Assembly: GCA_965247175.1 (NCBI GenBank)
Contig: OZ252006.1
Span: 2,046,001 to 2,110,000, forward strand
Source of the DNA: JANQMX01 sp965247175
GTDB lineage: Bacteria > Pseudomonadota > Alphaproteobacteria > Kiloniellales > DSM-21159
Reading direction: 5' to 3'
DNA length: 64,000 bases
Numbering within the stretch: the stretch's first letter is position 1; every line of letters begins with the position of its first letter. The position numbers were made by a program, and so were the translations under genes. The notes beneath the pieces were generated by a model. It did not search any database. It was not told the DNA's origin and worked only from the letters and a program-made list of their open reading frames with translations. Shown piece by piece: positions 8,752 to 18,507 of the stretch.

Positions 8752-9480
8752 ATGCTGCTGCTGGTCGGCCTGGGCAATCCGGGGCCGCGCTATGCCGACA
8801 ACCGCCACAACATCGGCTTCATGGCGCTCGACCGTCTGGTCGGGCGCCATGGCTTCTCGCCTTGGCGCAAGCGCTTCCAGGGCGAGATGGCGGAGGGCCG
8901 GCTCGGCGGCACGTCTAAAGCCCTGGCCCTCAAGCCGATGACCTTCATGAACGAGTCCGGCCGCAGCGTCGGCGAGGCCATGCGTTTCTACAAGTTGGAG
9001 CCGAAGGACGTGCTGGTCTTCCACGACGAGCTCGACCTCGCCGCCGGCAAGGTCAAGGTGAAGCTTGGCGGTGGGGTGGCCGGGCACAACGGCCTGCGCT
9101 CCATCGCCAGCCACATCGGCCCGGACTACCGCCGGGTGCGCCTGGGCATCGGCCATCCCGGCCACAAGGAGAAGGTGCTGGGTCACGTGCTCGGCGACTT
9201 CGCCAAGGCCGACCAGGACTGGCTGGAGCGCCTGCTCGACGCCGTATCGGCGGAGGCGGACAGCCTGGTCCCCGGCACACCCGAGGCCGATAACCGCTTC
9301 ATGTCCAAGGTCAATCAGGCGGTTTTCCCGCAGAGACCCAAGCCGAAACCAAAGGACCCGAAGGCCGGAAAGCCCGAGCCCGAAAAACCGACCGAGACAA
9401 CACAGGACCAAGCTGAAGGCCCTTTAGGGGCTGCCCTGCGCAAGCTCGGCCTCACCCTCCCCCCCAAGTCGGGCGACTAG
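8752..9480 (+). CDS. pth: Peptidyl-tRNA hydrolase with C-terminal extension
   Basis: Cleaves peptidyl-tRNA released by stalled ribosomes and so recycles tRNA. The N-terminus shows LVGLGNPGPRYADNRHNIGF with the catalytic histidine in NRHNIGF, then KPMTFMNESG and HDELDL, and the GGGVAGHNGLRS segment. The catalytic domain ends near residue 190; a Lys/Pro/Glu-rich extension of about 50 residues follows, which E. coli Pth lacks but alphaproteobacterial versions often carry. It lies between rplY and ychF. Confidence 0.95.
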   Translation: MLLLVGLGNPGPRYADNRHNIGFMALDRLVGRHGFSPWRKRFQGEMAEGRLGGTSKALALKPMTFMNESGRSVGEAMRFYKLEPKDVLVFHDELDLAAGKVKVKLGGGVAGHNGLRSIASHIGPDYRRVRLGIGHPGHKEKVLGHVLGDFAKADQDWLERLLDAVSAEADSLVPGTPEADNRFMSKVNQAVFPQRPKPKPKDPKAGKPEPEKPTETTQDQAEGPLGAALRKLGLTLPPKSGD

Positions 9481-9508
9481 ACGCCAGTAAACGAAGGAGA
9501 CGCCCGGC

Positions 9509-10606
9509 ATGGGCTTCAATTGCGGTATCGTCGGCTTGCCCAACGTCGGCAAGTCCACCCTCTTCAACGCCCTGACCGAGACGGCGGCGGCCGAGTCCGC
9601 CAACTACCCCTTCTGCACCATCGAGCCCAACGTGGGCCGCGTGCCCGTCCCCGACCCGCGACTCGATGAGCTGGCCAAACTCGCCAAGTCGGCCAAGACC
9701 ATTCCGACCTACCTCGAGTTCGTCGACATCGCAGGCCTGGTCGAAGGCGCCAGCAAAGGCGAGGGCCTGGGCAACAAGTTCCTCGCCAACATCCGCGAGG
9801 TCGACGCCATCGTCCACGTGCTGCGCTGCTTCGAGGGCGAGGTGACCCACGTGGACGGCTCGGTCGACCCCATCCGCGATGCCGAGACGGTGGAAACCGA
9901 ACTGCTGTTGGCGGACCTGGAGAGCGTCGAGCGCCAGACCGAAGCGGCGATCAAGAAGGCGCGCGGCCAGGACAAGGAAGCCAAGGAGCGCCTGGAAGTG
10001 CTGGAGCCCGTGGCGGCGGCCCTGCGCGAGGGCCAACCGGCCCGCAGCGTCACCGTGCCGGCCGAGCGCCGCTCGGTCTTCCGCCAGCTCAATCTCCTAA
10101 GCGCCAAGCCGGTGCTCTACGCCGCCAACGTGGAAGAGGAGTCCGCCGCGACCGGCAACGTGCTGTCGGAGAAGGTGGCCGCGCGCGCCGAGGCGGAAGG
10201 CAGCGCCTGCGTCGTGGTCTCCGCCGCCATCGAAGCCGAGGTCGCCGCCCTCGACGACGAAGCCGAGAAGCAGGAGTACCTGGAGAGCCTCGGCCTGGAG
10301 GAAACCGGCCTGAAGCGGGTGATCGCCGCCGGCTATAGCCTTCTGGACCTGCTCACCTTCTTCACCGCCGGGCCCAAGGAGAGCCGCGCCTGGACCGTGC
10401 GCCGCGGCGCCACCGCCCCCGAGGCCGCCGGCGTCATCCACAGCGACTTCCAGCGCGGCTTCATCCGCGCCGAGACCATCGCCTACGCCGACTACCTCGC
10501 CTGCGGCGGCGAACAAGGCGCCAAGGACGCCGGCAAGATGCGTGCCGAAGGCAAGGACTACATCGTCCAAGACGGCGACGTGCTGCTGTTCCGCTTCAAC
10601 GTTTAG
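9509..10606 (+). CDS. ychF: Redox-responsive ATPase/GTPase YchF (OLA1 family)
   Basis: A 365-residue P-loop protein of the Obg-related YchF family, which binds ribosomes and prefers ATP over GTP; E. coli YchF is linked to oxidative stress. The G1 loop GLPNVGKSTLFNAL lies at about 8-21, the switch region at NYPFCTIEPNVGRV, G3 at DIAGLVEGASKGEGLGN. A long coiled-coil insertion spans about 130-200, and the C-terminal TGS domain contains FFTAGPKESRAWTV and the terminal DGDVLLFRFNV. An AAGGAG-type ribosome site precedes the ATG. Confidence 0.95.
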   Translation: MGFNCGIVGLPNVGKSTLFNALTETAAAESANYPFCTIEPNVGRVPVPDPRLDELAKLAKSAKTIPTYLEFVDIAGLVEGASKGEGLGNKFLANIREVDAIVHVLRCFEGEVTHVDGSVDPIRDAETVETELLLADLESVERQTEAAIKKARGQDKEAKERLEVLEPVAAALREGQPARSVTVPAERRSVFRQLNLLSAKPVLYAANVEEESAATGNVLSEKVAARAEAEGSACVVVSAAIEAEVAALDDEAEKQEYLESLGLEETGLKRVIAAGYSLLDLLTFFTAGPKESRAWTVRRGATAPEAAGVIHSDFQRGFIRAETIAYADYLACGGEQGAKDAGKMRAEGKDYIVQDGDVLLFRFNV

Positions 10607-10616
10607 GGTGACCCTC

Positions 10617-10770
10617 CATTCGTCACCCCGGCCCTTAGGCGAGCCCGGGACTGCCTGCAGTCCCGGAGCGCGAGGCTTGGCAGCCGGGGTCCAGCCACAA
10701 GCTCCGACCGTGCCTACCGCTGGATCCTCGGGTCGAGCCGCTTCGCGGCACGCCCAAGGATGACAGTTTG
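10617..10770. repeat. Alphaproteobacterial-type intergenic repeat element
   Basis: A GC-rich palindromic block between convergent ychF and the pentapeptide gene. It begins CGTCACCCCGG and ends CCAAGGATGACA, with CTGGATCCTCGGGTCGAGCC in between, a wording typical of dispersed intergenic repeats in many alphaproteobacterial genomes (recall). Inside is a perfect hairpin, CCGGGACTGC at 10645-10654 and GCAGTCCCGG at 10657-10666, with a 2-nt loop. No T-run follows, so it is not a standard terminator. Copy number cannot be judged from one window. Confidence 0.55.
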
Positions 10771-10792
10771 GGGGAGCTTCTACTCCCGCCCC

Positions 10793-12238
10793 TCACTTAA
10801 TCCGGAAATGGTTCCGAACGGCGAGCAGGAAGAGAAAGATCAGCACCGCCGAGATAATCGCCTGCAAGACGTTGTAGAAGACAATACGGTCTGGGATGTG
10901 CGGTGGTAGGCGGGTTTCCGGGAAGCCAGCTGTCTCCGCACCCTCCACTCCATAGAGACAACGGTAAATCTGATTTAGCTTTTCCGGCGCGCCCAGCCCA
11001 GCAAACGGAATGGTGTTGCGTAGAGTCAGTAGGATTGCAGCTTGGTAGGCATTGCTGTTGCCGGAGGAGACTACACAAGGCTCGGGCTCGACTTCGCGGT
11101 CATCGAAGTAGGACGTGAATTTCGCCCAACCCCACGAGAAACCTGCCCAATCATCGTCGACATAAGCACGGTGGTTACCCAGATAGAGGCAACCAAAGAC
11201 GGCAGTAGTCAGCAGAACCCAGATAATCGGCCGCACGAAACTGCGGCCGAAACCGGAGAGCAGTTGATAAATCCAGGCAAACCAAAACACCGGTTGCCAA
11301 GGCCAGTCTCTGTTCCAGCGACGTGTCTTAAGTTCATGCGCAAAGAACTTTTGTTCACTCTCATGATCATGCACTTCGGAAGCTAGCTTTTTGAGAGCTC
11401 TCCAACGTGCAGAATGTTCTTCGTCACCTCCACCAAAAAAAAATTGGACCGCCCCGCGAACAGACCAATCAAACAAGCCAAAGCGGCAATCATCTAACCG
11501 AGGTGCCTGTGCAAAATCAGCTTGGATAAAAGAAGGGACTTCGCGAAACACTGAATTTGACAACCAGAACGCACTTTCTACATTCACTGCTCTGAAATTT
11601 GCATATCCTTGAAAATCTGCATCGTCCAATATTGAAGACCCTGCAAATCTTGCCTCTACAAATGTAGTATTACCAAGAAACTTGCTGTTTGAAAAGAAAA
11701 CAGCTTTATCAAATATAGACTTATAAAAGCCTGCCAGCTTATTGAACTTAGTTTGATCAAATTGAGTGGGACCCAGGAACTTAGCCTGACCAAAATCCGC
11801 GTCCCCTAAGAATTTTACCTTCTTATAGATGGCGCCTTTTCTGAATTCTGTCTCAAAGAAATCGGCTTCTCCATAGAAATCTACAAAAAGAAAAACTACG
11901 TTGTTGTTGAAAACTGCGTCCCTGAAATGTGCGCCTGCCAGAAAGTGGACACCAATAAAGCGAGCCTCTTCTAAAAACTTGGCAAATCGGAAATCAGCAA
12001 GGCCGGGAAACACTATCCCGTCGAACTCGATTATATTTTCGAAGTCTCTTGCACGGAACACTGCCTCTGCTGCCTCAAACCACTCTTTTGTCGCTTCATT
12101 TTGCGCCAACTGAGACTCATCGACAGCCCACTCCCCCGCGTCCTCCATTGCCTTACGCTTGGCAAGCATCTCAGCAGCCCAGGCATTCCAGGCATCTTTG
12201 CCCTGCTGATAGAGTGCCCAGGTCTCTTCTCTGTTCAC
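10793..12238 (-). CDS. Pentapeptide-repeat membrane protein
   Basis: 481 residues. About residues 65-265 are phenylalanine-rich pentapeptide repeats (consensus A-x-F-x-x; examples ADFRFAKF, ADFFETEF, ADFGQAKF), expected to form a right-handed quadrilateral beta-helix. The C-terminal third has hydrophobic segments (PIIWVLLTTAVFGCLYLG; VLQAIISAVLIFLFLLAV), with a pore-loop-like LRNTIPFAG between them, so an ion-channel-like membrane part is possible. The start is GTG at 12238 with GGAGGG 6-7 bp upstream. The gene is clearly AT-richer than everything around it, a sign of horizontal acquisition. The function is unknown. Confidence 0.85.
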   Translation of the reverse strand: MNREETWALYQQGKDAWNAWAAEMLAKRKAMEDAGEWAVDESQLAQNEATKEWFEAAEAVFRARDFENIIEFDGIVFPGLADFRFAKFLEEARFIGVHFLAGAHFRDAVFNNNVVFLFVDFYGEADFFETEFRKGAIYKKVKFLGDADFGQAKFLGPTQFDQTKFNKLAGFYKSIFDKAVFFSNSKFLGNTTFVEARFAGSSILDDADFQGYANFRAVNVESAFWLSNSVFREVPSFIQADFAQAPRLDDCRFGLFDWSVRGAVQFFFGGGDEEHSARWRALKKLASEVHDHESEQKFFAHELKTRRWNRDWPWQPVFWFAWIYQLLSGFGRSFVRPIIWVLLTTAVFGCLYLGNHRAYVDDDWAGFSWGWAKFTSYFDDREVEPEPCVVSSGNSNAYQAAILLTLRNTIPFAGLGAPEKLNQIYRCLYGVEGAETAGFPETRLPPHIPDRIVFYNVLQAIISAVLIFLFLLAVRNHFRIK

Positions 12239-12290
12239 GCATACCCTCCAGCGTTCGAACAGCTCAGAGTAGCAGCGCGGAGCGAGTCGC

Positions 12291-13426
<1,136 letters not shown>

Positions 13427-13430
<4 letters not shown>

Positions 13431-14320
13431 TCGCTCGTTCCCAGCACCCGCCCGGCGACGGCGTCAAGCTTGGCCACGACATCCGGGTCGCGCGCGGCGG
13501 GCGCGGTGATGACGGCGAAGTCGAGCGCCCTATGGCAGGCGCGCGGGCCCTCGGCGGCCTTGGCGGCGATGCGCGGCACGGCCTCCGCAACCAAGTGCCG
13601 CGCGTGCTCTGCATTGGCGTGAATCACGGCCACCACCTGATCGACGGTGACGTCGTCGTGATCCGGATGCCAGCAGTCGTAGTCGGTGACCATGGCGACG
13701 GTAGCGTAGCCCATCTCGGATTCGCGGGCGAGCTTGGCTTCGGGCATGTTGGTCATGCCGATCACGTCGCAGCCCCAGCTGCGGTAGAGCGCCGACTCGG
13801 CCTTGGAGGAGAACTGCAAGCCCTCCATCACCAGGTAGGTGCCGCCTCGCTGGTGCGCGATCCCCTGCTCCTCTGCGGTCTCTGCCAGGCAAGCGGAGAT
13901 GACCGCGCAGACCGGCTCGGCCATGGAGACGTGGGCAACGCAACCGCTACCAAAGAAGGACTTCTTTCGCGCAAAGGTGCGGTCGATGAACTGATCGACC
14001 ATCACGAAGGTGCCGGGCGACAGCTCCTCCTTGAGCGAGCCCACGGCACTGACCGAGATGATATCGGTCACGCCGGAACGCTTCAGGGCGTCGATGTTGG
14101 CGCGGTAGTTGATGTCGCTGGGCGAGAGCGGATGGCCGCGGCCGTGGCGCGGCAGGAAGACGACCTCGGTGCCATCGAGCCGGCCGAAGAGCATCTCGTC
14201 GGATGGCTTGCCGAAGGGGCTCTCCACCGCCTGCCAACGCCGCTCCTCCAGGCCCTCGATGTCGTAGACGCCGCTGCCGCCGATCACTCCGACGACGGCC
14301 CGATATCCCTCTGCGCTCAA
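13427..14320 (-). CDS. mtnP: S-methyl-5'-thioadenosine phosphorylase
   Basis: Phosphorolyses 5'-methylthioadenosine, the by-product of polyamine or homoserine-lactone synthesis, to adenine and methylthioribose-1-phosphate. The frame is open far upstream to 15127, but that part is antisense to the AmmeMemo gene. The probable start is TTG at 14320 (LSAEGYRAVVGVIGGSGVYD) with a G-rich ribosome site about 10 bp upstream, giving 297 residues. Motifs: GVIGGSGVYD, FLPRHGRGHPLSPSDINYRA, and GMTNMPEAKLARE near residue 198. It overlaps mtnA and is divergent from the AmmeMemo gene. Confidence 0.93.
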
Positions 14321-14346
14321 GAGCTTAGCCCCCCTGTTCCTAGATG

Positions 14347-14388
14347 CAGGCGGGTCTTTACACCTGCCTGTACGATTTCTGCTATACT
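14347..14388. promoter_or_regulatory. Divergent promoter region with inverted repeat and -10 box
   Basis: In the 102 bp gap between mtnP and the AmmeMemo gene. CAGGCGGGT (14347-14355) and ACCTGCCTG (14362-14370) form an inverted repeat with one mismatch. TATACT at 14383-14388 is a good plus-strand -10 element about 35 bp before the AmmeMemo start; no well-spaced -35 is obvious. The repeat overlapping the expected -35 zone suggests operator control. Confidence 0.4.
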
Positions 14389-14422
14389 GCCTGGCTGAAG
14401 AACTAGGGCAACAGAGCTTGTC

Positions 14423-15829
14423 ATGACAACAGCGCCAAGCGCCATGGCTCAGAGTGACATCCGCCCGCCGGCGGTGGCCGGCCGCTTCTACCCGGGCGAG
14501 GCGCCGGCGTTGGCCGGGATGGTGGACGACCTCCTGGCCCAGGTCCGCACCCACGGCCTGGCGCCGAAGGCACTGATCGTGCCCCATGCCGGCTATCGCT
14601 ATTCCGGCATCATGGCGGCGCGCGGCTATGCCACCCTGCTGCCGCGCAGCCATCGCATTCGCCGCGCCGTCATCCTCGGCCCCAACCACACCGCGCCACT
14701 GCAGGGCTTCGCGGTCTCGGGCCATGCGGGCTATGCGACGCCCCTCGGGGTCGTGCCGGTCGACGTGGAGACGCGCGATGCGCTGCTGCGCGAAGGCCGG
14801 GTCCAGCTCTCCGACGAGATCCATGCAGGCGAGCACAGCCTGGAGGTTCAACTCCCCTTCCTGCAGCGGCTGTTCGAGGACGTCGCCGTGCTGCCCATCC
14901 TCGTCGGGCAGGTGGCGCCGGAGGAAACAGCAAGCCTGATCGACCGCCTGTGGGGCGGCGAGGAGACCGTCATCGTCATCTCCTCGGACCTCAGCCACTA
15001 TCTCTCTTATGACGAGGCCCGCGTGCTCGACGCCAAGGCGGTCGCAGCTATCGAACGGCTGGACCCAGCGGGCCTGGCGCGCGAGCAAGCCTGCGGCCGC
15101 TACGCCATCCGGGGACTCCTGGCGCACGCCCGAAGCTGCGGGCTGCGCGCCACCACCGTGGGGCTGTGCAACTCAGGCGACACCGCCGGCGATAAGTCGC
15201 GGGTTGTGGGCTACACCAGCATCGCCTTCGAGCCTCTGGAGCAGGCGCGCCTCGGCAAGGCCCGGCGACAGGAGCTGCTGGGCTGCGCCGCCAAGAGCCT
15301 CCGCCACGCGGTGCGCCGCGGCAAGGCGCCTGAGGTGAAGGTCTCCAGCTTCGCGGCTCCGCTGCGCAGCCAGCGGGCCAGCTTTGTCACCCTGAGCCGC
15401 GCGGACGGACGGCTGCGCGGCTGCATCGGCAGCCTCAAGCCGCACCAGCCGCTGATCCGCGACGTGGTAGAGAACAGCGTCAAGGCCGGCTTCGAGGATC
15501 CGCGCTTCAAGCCACTCGCCGCCGAGGAGCTGCCTAGCCTGACCGTCGGCATCTCCATCCTCTCCCATCCCGTGCGCATGCGCTTCAGCGACGAAGCCGA
15601 TGCCTTGGCCCAGCTCGAACCAATGGTGGACGGCGTCATTCTGGCCACGCCTGAGGCGCGCGGCACCTTCCTGCCGCATGTCTGGGAAGGGCTGCCGGAG
15701 CGCGAGGACTTCTTCAAAGCCCTGAAGCGCAAGGCCGGGCTGACGGAGGACTTCTGGTCCGACGAGGTCCAGCTCTATCGCTTCCGCAGCGAGAGCTTCG
15801 CGTCGTCGGTGAAGACTCTCCTGAACTAA
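14423..15829 (+). CDS. AmmeMemoRadiSam system fused B (Memo) and A (AMMECR1) protein
   Basis: A 468-residue fusion. The N-terminal part (about 10-275) is a Memo/extradiol-dioxygenase-like domain with candidate metal ligands in VPHAGYRYSG, GPNHTAP and SSDLSHYLSYDEA, plus the cysteine in LCNSGDTAGD. The C-terminal part (about 280-465) is an AMMECR1 domain with its hallmark LRGCIGSL. Memo, AMMECR1 and a radical SAM enzyme co-occur widely as the AmmeMemoRadiSam system, whose reaction is not settled. The radical SAM partner is convergent, its stop overlapping this one by 4 bp. Here two of the three proteins are one chain, implying direct cooperation. Confidence 0.93.
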   Translation: MTTAPSAMAQSDIRPPAVAGRFYPGEAPALAGMVDDLLAQVRTHGLAPKALIVPHAGYRYSGIMAARGYATLLPRSHRIRRAVILGPNHTAPLQGFAVSGHAGYATPLGVVPVDVETRDALLREGRVQLSDEIHAGEHSLEVQLPFLQRLFEDVAVLPILVGQVAPEETASLIDRLWGGEETVIVISSDLSHYLSYDEARVLDAKAVAAIERLDPAGLAREQACGRYAIRGLLAHARSCGLRATTVGLCNSGDTAGDKSRVVGYTSIAFEPLEQARLGKARRQELLGCAAKSLRHAVRRGKAPEVKVSSFAAPLRSQRASFVTLSRADGRLRGCIGSLKPHQPLIRDVVENSVKAGFEDPRFKPLAAEELPSLTVGISILSHPVRMRFSDEADALAQLEPMVDGVILATPEARGTFLPHVWEGLPEREDFFKALKRKAGLTEDFWSDEVQLYRFRSESFASSVKTLLN

Positions 15830-16917
15830 AGCGCCACCCGCTGCCGCTTGCGGCCCCAGGTGCCGTGGTCGGAGGCGAAGTGCCCGGCAGCGGTGCTGCC
15901 ACAAGACATGCAACGGCCGTCTTCATCCAGGTGCCAGTCGGTAATCTCGTGCCAGTCGCGGCCGATCACGCCCGTGCCGCAGTCGTGGCAGTAGGTCGCC
16001 TGGGTCGCCGGGTGTTTGATGTTGCCGGTGTAGACGTAGCGGAGGCCGGCGTTCCGGGCGATGCGCCAGGCCCGCACCAGGGTCGCCGGCGGGGTGCGCG
16101 ACTTGTCGCGCATCTTCCAGTCAGGATGGAAGGCGGTGAGATGCAGCGGCACCTCGGGGCCAAGGTTCGCCAGCACCCACTCACTCAGCTCTGCGACCTC
16201 GGCGTCTGAGTCGTTCTCGCCGGGGATCAGGAGCGTGGTGAGTTCCAACCAAGCCTTCGTCTCGTGTTGGATGAACTTGGCCGTCTCCAACACGTCCGCG
16301 AGACGGGCGGTGCAGAGCTTGTGATAGAAGTCCTCGCTGAAGGCCTTGAGATCGAGGTTCACCGCATCCATGGCCTCGAAGAACTCGCCCCGTGCTTCCT
16401 TGGTAATGTAGCCGGCGGTCACAGCGACCGTCTCTATGCCGGCCTCGCGGCAAGCCGCGGCCACATCCACCGCGTACTCGTGGAAGATCACCGGGTCGTT
16501 GTAGGTGAAGGCTACCGAGCGGCAACCATACTGCTTAGCCGACTGGGCAATGCGCTCCGGCCCGGCGGAGGCGCCCAGCTTGTCCATCTCCCGCGACTTG
16601 GAGATATCCCAGTTCTGGCAGAACTTGCAGGTGAGGTTGCAGCCGGCCGTGCCGAACGACAGCACGCTGGAGCCGGGATAGAAGTGGTTAAGCGGCTTCT
16701 TCTCGATGGGATCGATGCAGAAGCCGGAGGCGCGGCCATAGGTGGTCAACACCATCTCGTTGTTCTGCCGCGCCCGGACGAAGCAAAGGCCGCGCTGGCC
16801 CTCGTGCAGGCGGCAGCGGCGCGGGCAGAGGTCGCACTGGATCCGCCCGTCCTCCAGCGTCTGCCAGAAGCGGCCCGGGAACGTCTCCAGTTGCTCGCTT
16901 TGCACCGTCTCGGCCAT
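15826..16917 (-). CDS. amrS: AmmeMemoRadiSam system radical SAM enzyme
   Basis: A 363-residue radical SAM protein of the PflA-like AmrS family. The [4Fe-4S]-binding CxxxCxxC lies in AGCNLTCKFCQNW. An N-terminal cysteine motif (CDLCPRRCRLHEGQRG) and a C-terminal CxxC pair (CHDCGTG...CMSCGST) suggest further metal or cluster sites. It faces the fused Memo-AMMECR1 gene with stops overlapping by 4 bp, so they are transcribed towards each other rather than as one operon. The substrate is unknown; some purified homologues have been discussed as modifying small molecules or proteins, which I cannot decide from sequence. Confidence 0.93.
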   Translation of the reverse strand: MAETVQSEQLETFPGRFWQTLEDGRIQCDLCPRRCRLHEGQRGLCFVRARQNNEMVLTTYGRASGFCIDPIEKKPLNHFYPGSSVLSFGTAGCNLTCKFCQNWDISKSREMDKLGASAGPERIAQSAKQYGCRSVAFTYNDPVIFHEYAVDVAAACREAGIETVAVTAGYITKEARGEFFEAMDAVNLDLKAFSEDFYHKLCTARLADVLETAKFIQHETKAWLELTTLLIPGENDSDAEVAELSEWVLANLGPEVPLHLTAFHPDWKMRDKSRTPPATLVRAWRIARNAGLRYVYTGNIKHPATQATYCHDCGTGVIGRDWHEITDWHLDEDGRCMSCGSTAAGHFASDHGTWGRKRQRVAL

Positions 16918-16980
16918 CTCTATCGCCCTATAGGTCCTTATATGGGACCAATCCCTAAGGGATAATAGAGAAACGCTGGC

Positions 16981-18081
16981 TCAGCCGTTTCTGAGCGTTC
17001 CAACCCGCGATAGGGACTGCGGCGTGGCGACCTGATAACGCATGCAGAGCGGGTCGATGAGGCGCGCCACCTCGTCGCGGCCCAGCTCGTCCATCAGCTT
17101 GCAAGGCGGCTTGCCGAACTTGAGCGCCAGCTCGGCACCCATGTCGATGGCCTCCGGCGTCGCCACCTCCTCGTCGAGCTCCTGCAGGACCGGCAGGAAG
17201 GTGCCGCCAAGCAGGATATCTGCCACCTTGGCAGCCGCACCCGTGGCGAGCGGGTCCGGTTTGGTCACGATCCAGGAATCTCCGGCATCGCCGACCTCGA
17301 TCATGCTCTTGACCGGCGTATAGAAGAGCCCGAGGGCGGACAGATTGCGGATGGCGTTGAGGTTGATGCGCGGCTTGATGATGTTCATCACGAAGAAGGG
17401 CCCGGCAGCGACACCAAGGCAATCCTTGGCCACTTCGTCGATCTGCGCCGGGGTCGCGATGCCCTCGTCGAGCGCCCGCGCCGCTGCGTTGGTGTAGGGA
17501 CAGAAGAAACGATTGATGGCGAAGCCGTAGGTATCCTTGCAGACCAGAGGATGCTTGCCGGTGGCTTCGCAGAAGGCCGTGGCGGCGGCCATGGCGGCCT
17601 CATCGGTGTGCTCGCCGCGCACCACCTCGACCAGCGGATTGATCTGCGCTGGACTGAAGTAGTGCAAGCCCAGGAAGCGCTCCGGCTGGCTCACGTGATG
17701 GGCCAGATCGCTGACCTTGAGACAGCTGGTATTGGTGGCGACAAGGCTGTCGCTGCGCAAGACAGCACTCAGCTTGCTGAAGACCTCGGACTTGAGATCG
17801 AAGTCCTCGAACACCGCTTCGATCACCAGGTCGCAGTCTGCCAGGTCATCCAGACCTGCGCTCTTGGTTAAGCGCCCGCCGGCGGCCTCGGCCTCCTCGG
17901 CGCTCATCCGCCCCTTTTCGACAGCCCGGCCATAGAAGCTCTTGGCGCCTTCGATGGCCTTGTCGACCATATCAACGCTGACATCGGTGATGACGACCTC
18001 AAAGCCGTTCTGCGCGGTCGCCGTGGCGATACCGCCGCCCATTGTACCGGCTCCGATGACCCCAACCCTGCGAATCTCCAT
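16981..18081 (-). CDS. 3-hydroxyacyl-CoA dehydrogenase, single-function
   Basis: 366 residues. The N-terminal Rossmann domain starts VGVIGAGTMGGGIATATAQNG, followed by the VIEAVFED segment and the catalytic-His region FLGLHYFSPAQINPLVEVV. The C-terminal domain holds NRFFCPYTNAAARALDEG. It is longer than the usual ~290-residue stand-alone enzymes because a second C-terminal-like helical unit is present (about 285-360), as in long-form homologues. It should oxidise 3-hydroxyacyl-CoA with NAD+ in fatty acid or aromatic catabolism. It is divergent from hyuA across a 528 bp gap. Confidence 0.88.
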   Translation of the reverse strand: MEIRRVGVIGAGTMGGGIATATAQNGFEVVITDVSVDMVDKAIEGAKSFYGRAVEKGRMSAEEAEAAGGRLTKSAGLDDLADCDLVIEAVFEDFDLKSEVFSKLSAVLRSDSLVATNTSCLKVSDLAHHVSQPERFLGLHYFSPAQINPLVEVVRGEHTDEAAMAAATAFCEATGKHPLVCKDTYGFAINRFFCPYTNAAARALDEGIATPAQIDEVAKDCLGVAAGPFFVMNIIKPRINLNAIRNLSALGLFYTPVKSMIEVGDAGDSWIVTKPDPLATGAAAKVADILLGGTFLPVLQELDEEVATPEAIDMGAELALKFGKPPCKLMDELGRDEVARLIDPLCMRYQVATPQSLSRVGTLRNG

Positions 18082-18237
18082 CTTGCCCCTTGCGTCTCTT
18101 GGCTCCTAACGGCGCTCGCCTCATAGCAATGCCTGGCAGGCCCGTCCAGCGGGCCCGCAGTGGAGCCTCGACGCAATCGCACCAATGGCGCGAAGCCGCC
18201 ATCTTTCTGCCGCGCCCGACCATTTCGTTGGTCAAAA

Positions 18238-18279
18238 GTGTGAACTGCTTCACACATCACTCACACTTGTGTGAAGCAG
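18238..18279. promoter_or_regulatory. Triple half-site operator candidate (GTGTGAA)
   Basis: GTGTGAA (18238-18244) and TTCACAC (18249-18255) form a palindrome with a 4-nt centre. The second half-site is also the inner part of CTGCTTCACAC (18245-18255), which pairs perfectly with GTGTGAAGCAG (18269-18279) over a 13-nt spacer. The three repeated half-sites look like adjacent binding sites for one dimeric regulator, located in the divergent promoter region. Confidence 0.5.
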
Positions 18280-18293
18280 CTCATGCAGCACCG

Positions 18294-18311
18294 GTATGTC
18301 TGCTGACATAC
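18294..18311. promoter_or_regulatory. Perfect 7 bp inverted repeat
   Basis: GTATGTC (18294-18300), loop TGCT, GACATAC (18305-18311). It sits 15 bp after the triple half-site array and may belong to the same control region or form a short hairpin in a transcript. Confidence 0.4.
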
Positions 18312-18473
18312 TACGGACTGGCGCTGAAGTCGCCGCCCCCTTGGTCCGAAAGGACAGAGATGCGAGGCAGGTCGCTTTGGCCCGTTTACAGGCTGCCGCG
18401 CGGCGTATTGCCGCCATCCAAGCCGGCGAAGGGACGCCGTAAGGGCAGCACCATGGTCGGGGAAAACTGAGAT

Positions 18474-18507
18474 GCAGGTTGGTCGCGGAATGGGGCGACC
18501 AACCTGC
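18474..18507. promoter_or_regulatory. Strong 13 bp hairpin in the hyuA leader
   Basis: GCAGGTTGGTCGC (18474-18486) pairs perfectly with GCGACCAACCTGC (18495-18507) over an 8-nt loop. Outer CGGGGAA and TTCCCCG segments can extend the stem with an internal bulge. No U-tract follows, so a simple intrinsic terminator is unlikely; an RNA regulatory element or small RNA is possible. Confidence 0.45.

Noticed and set aside
14321..15127. Long upstream extension of the mtnP frame
   Set aside because: Antisense to the AmmeMemo gene; mtnP homology begins at about 14320 with a plausible TTG start.
18090..18470. 126-codon plus-strand ORF in the hyuA upstream gap
   Set aside because: Arg/Pro-rich, no family, and it would read through the operator-like palindromes; treated as noise.
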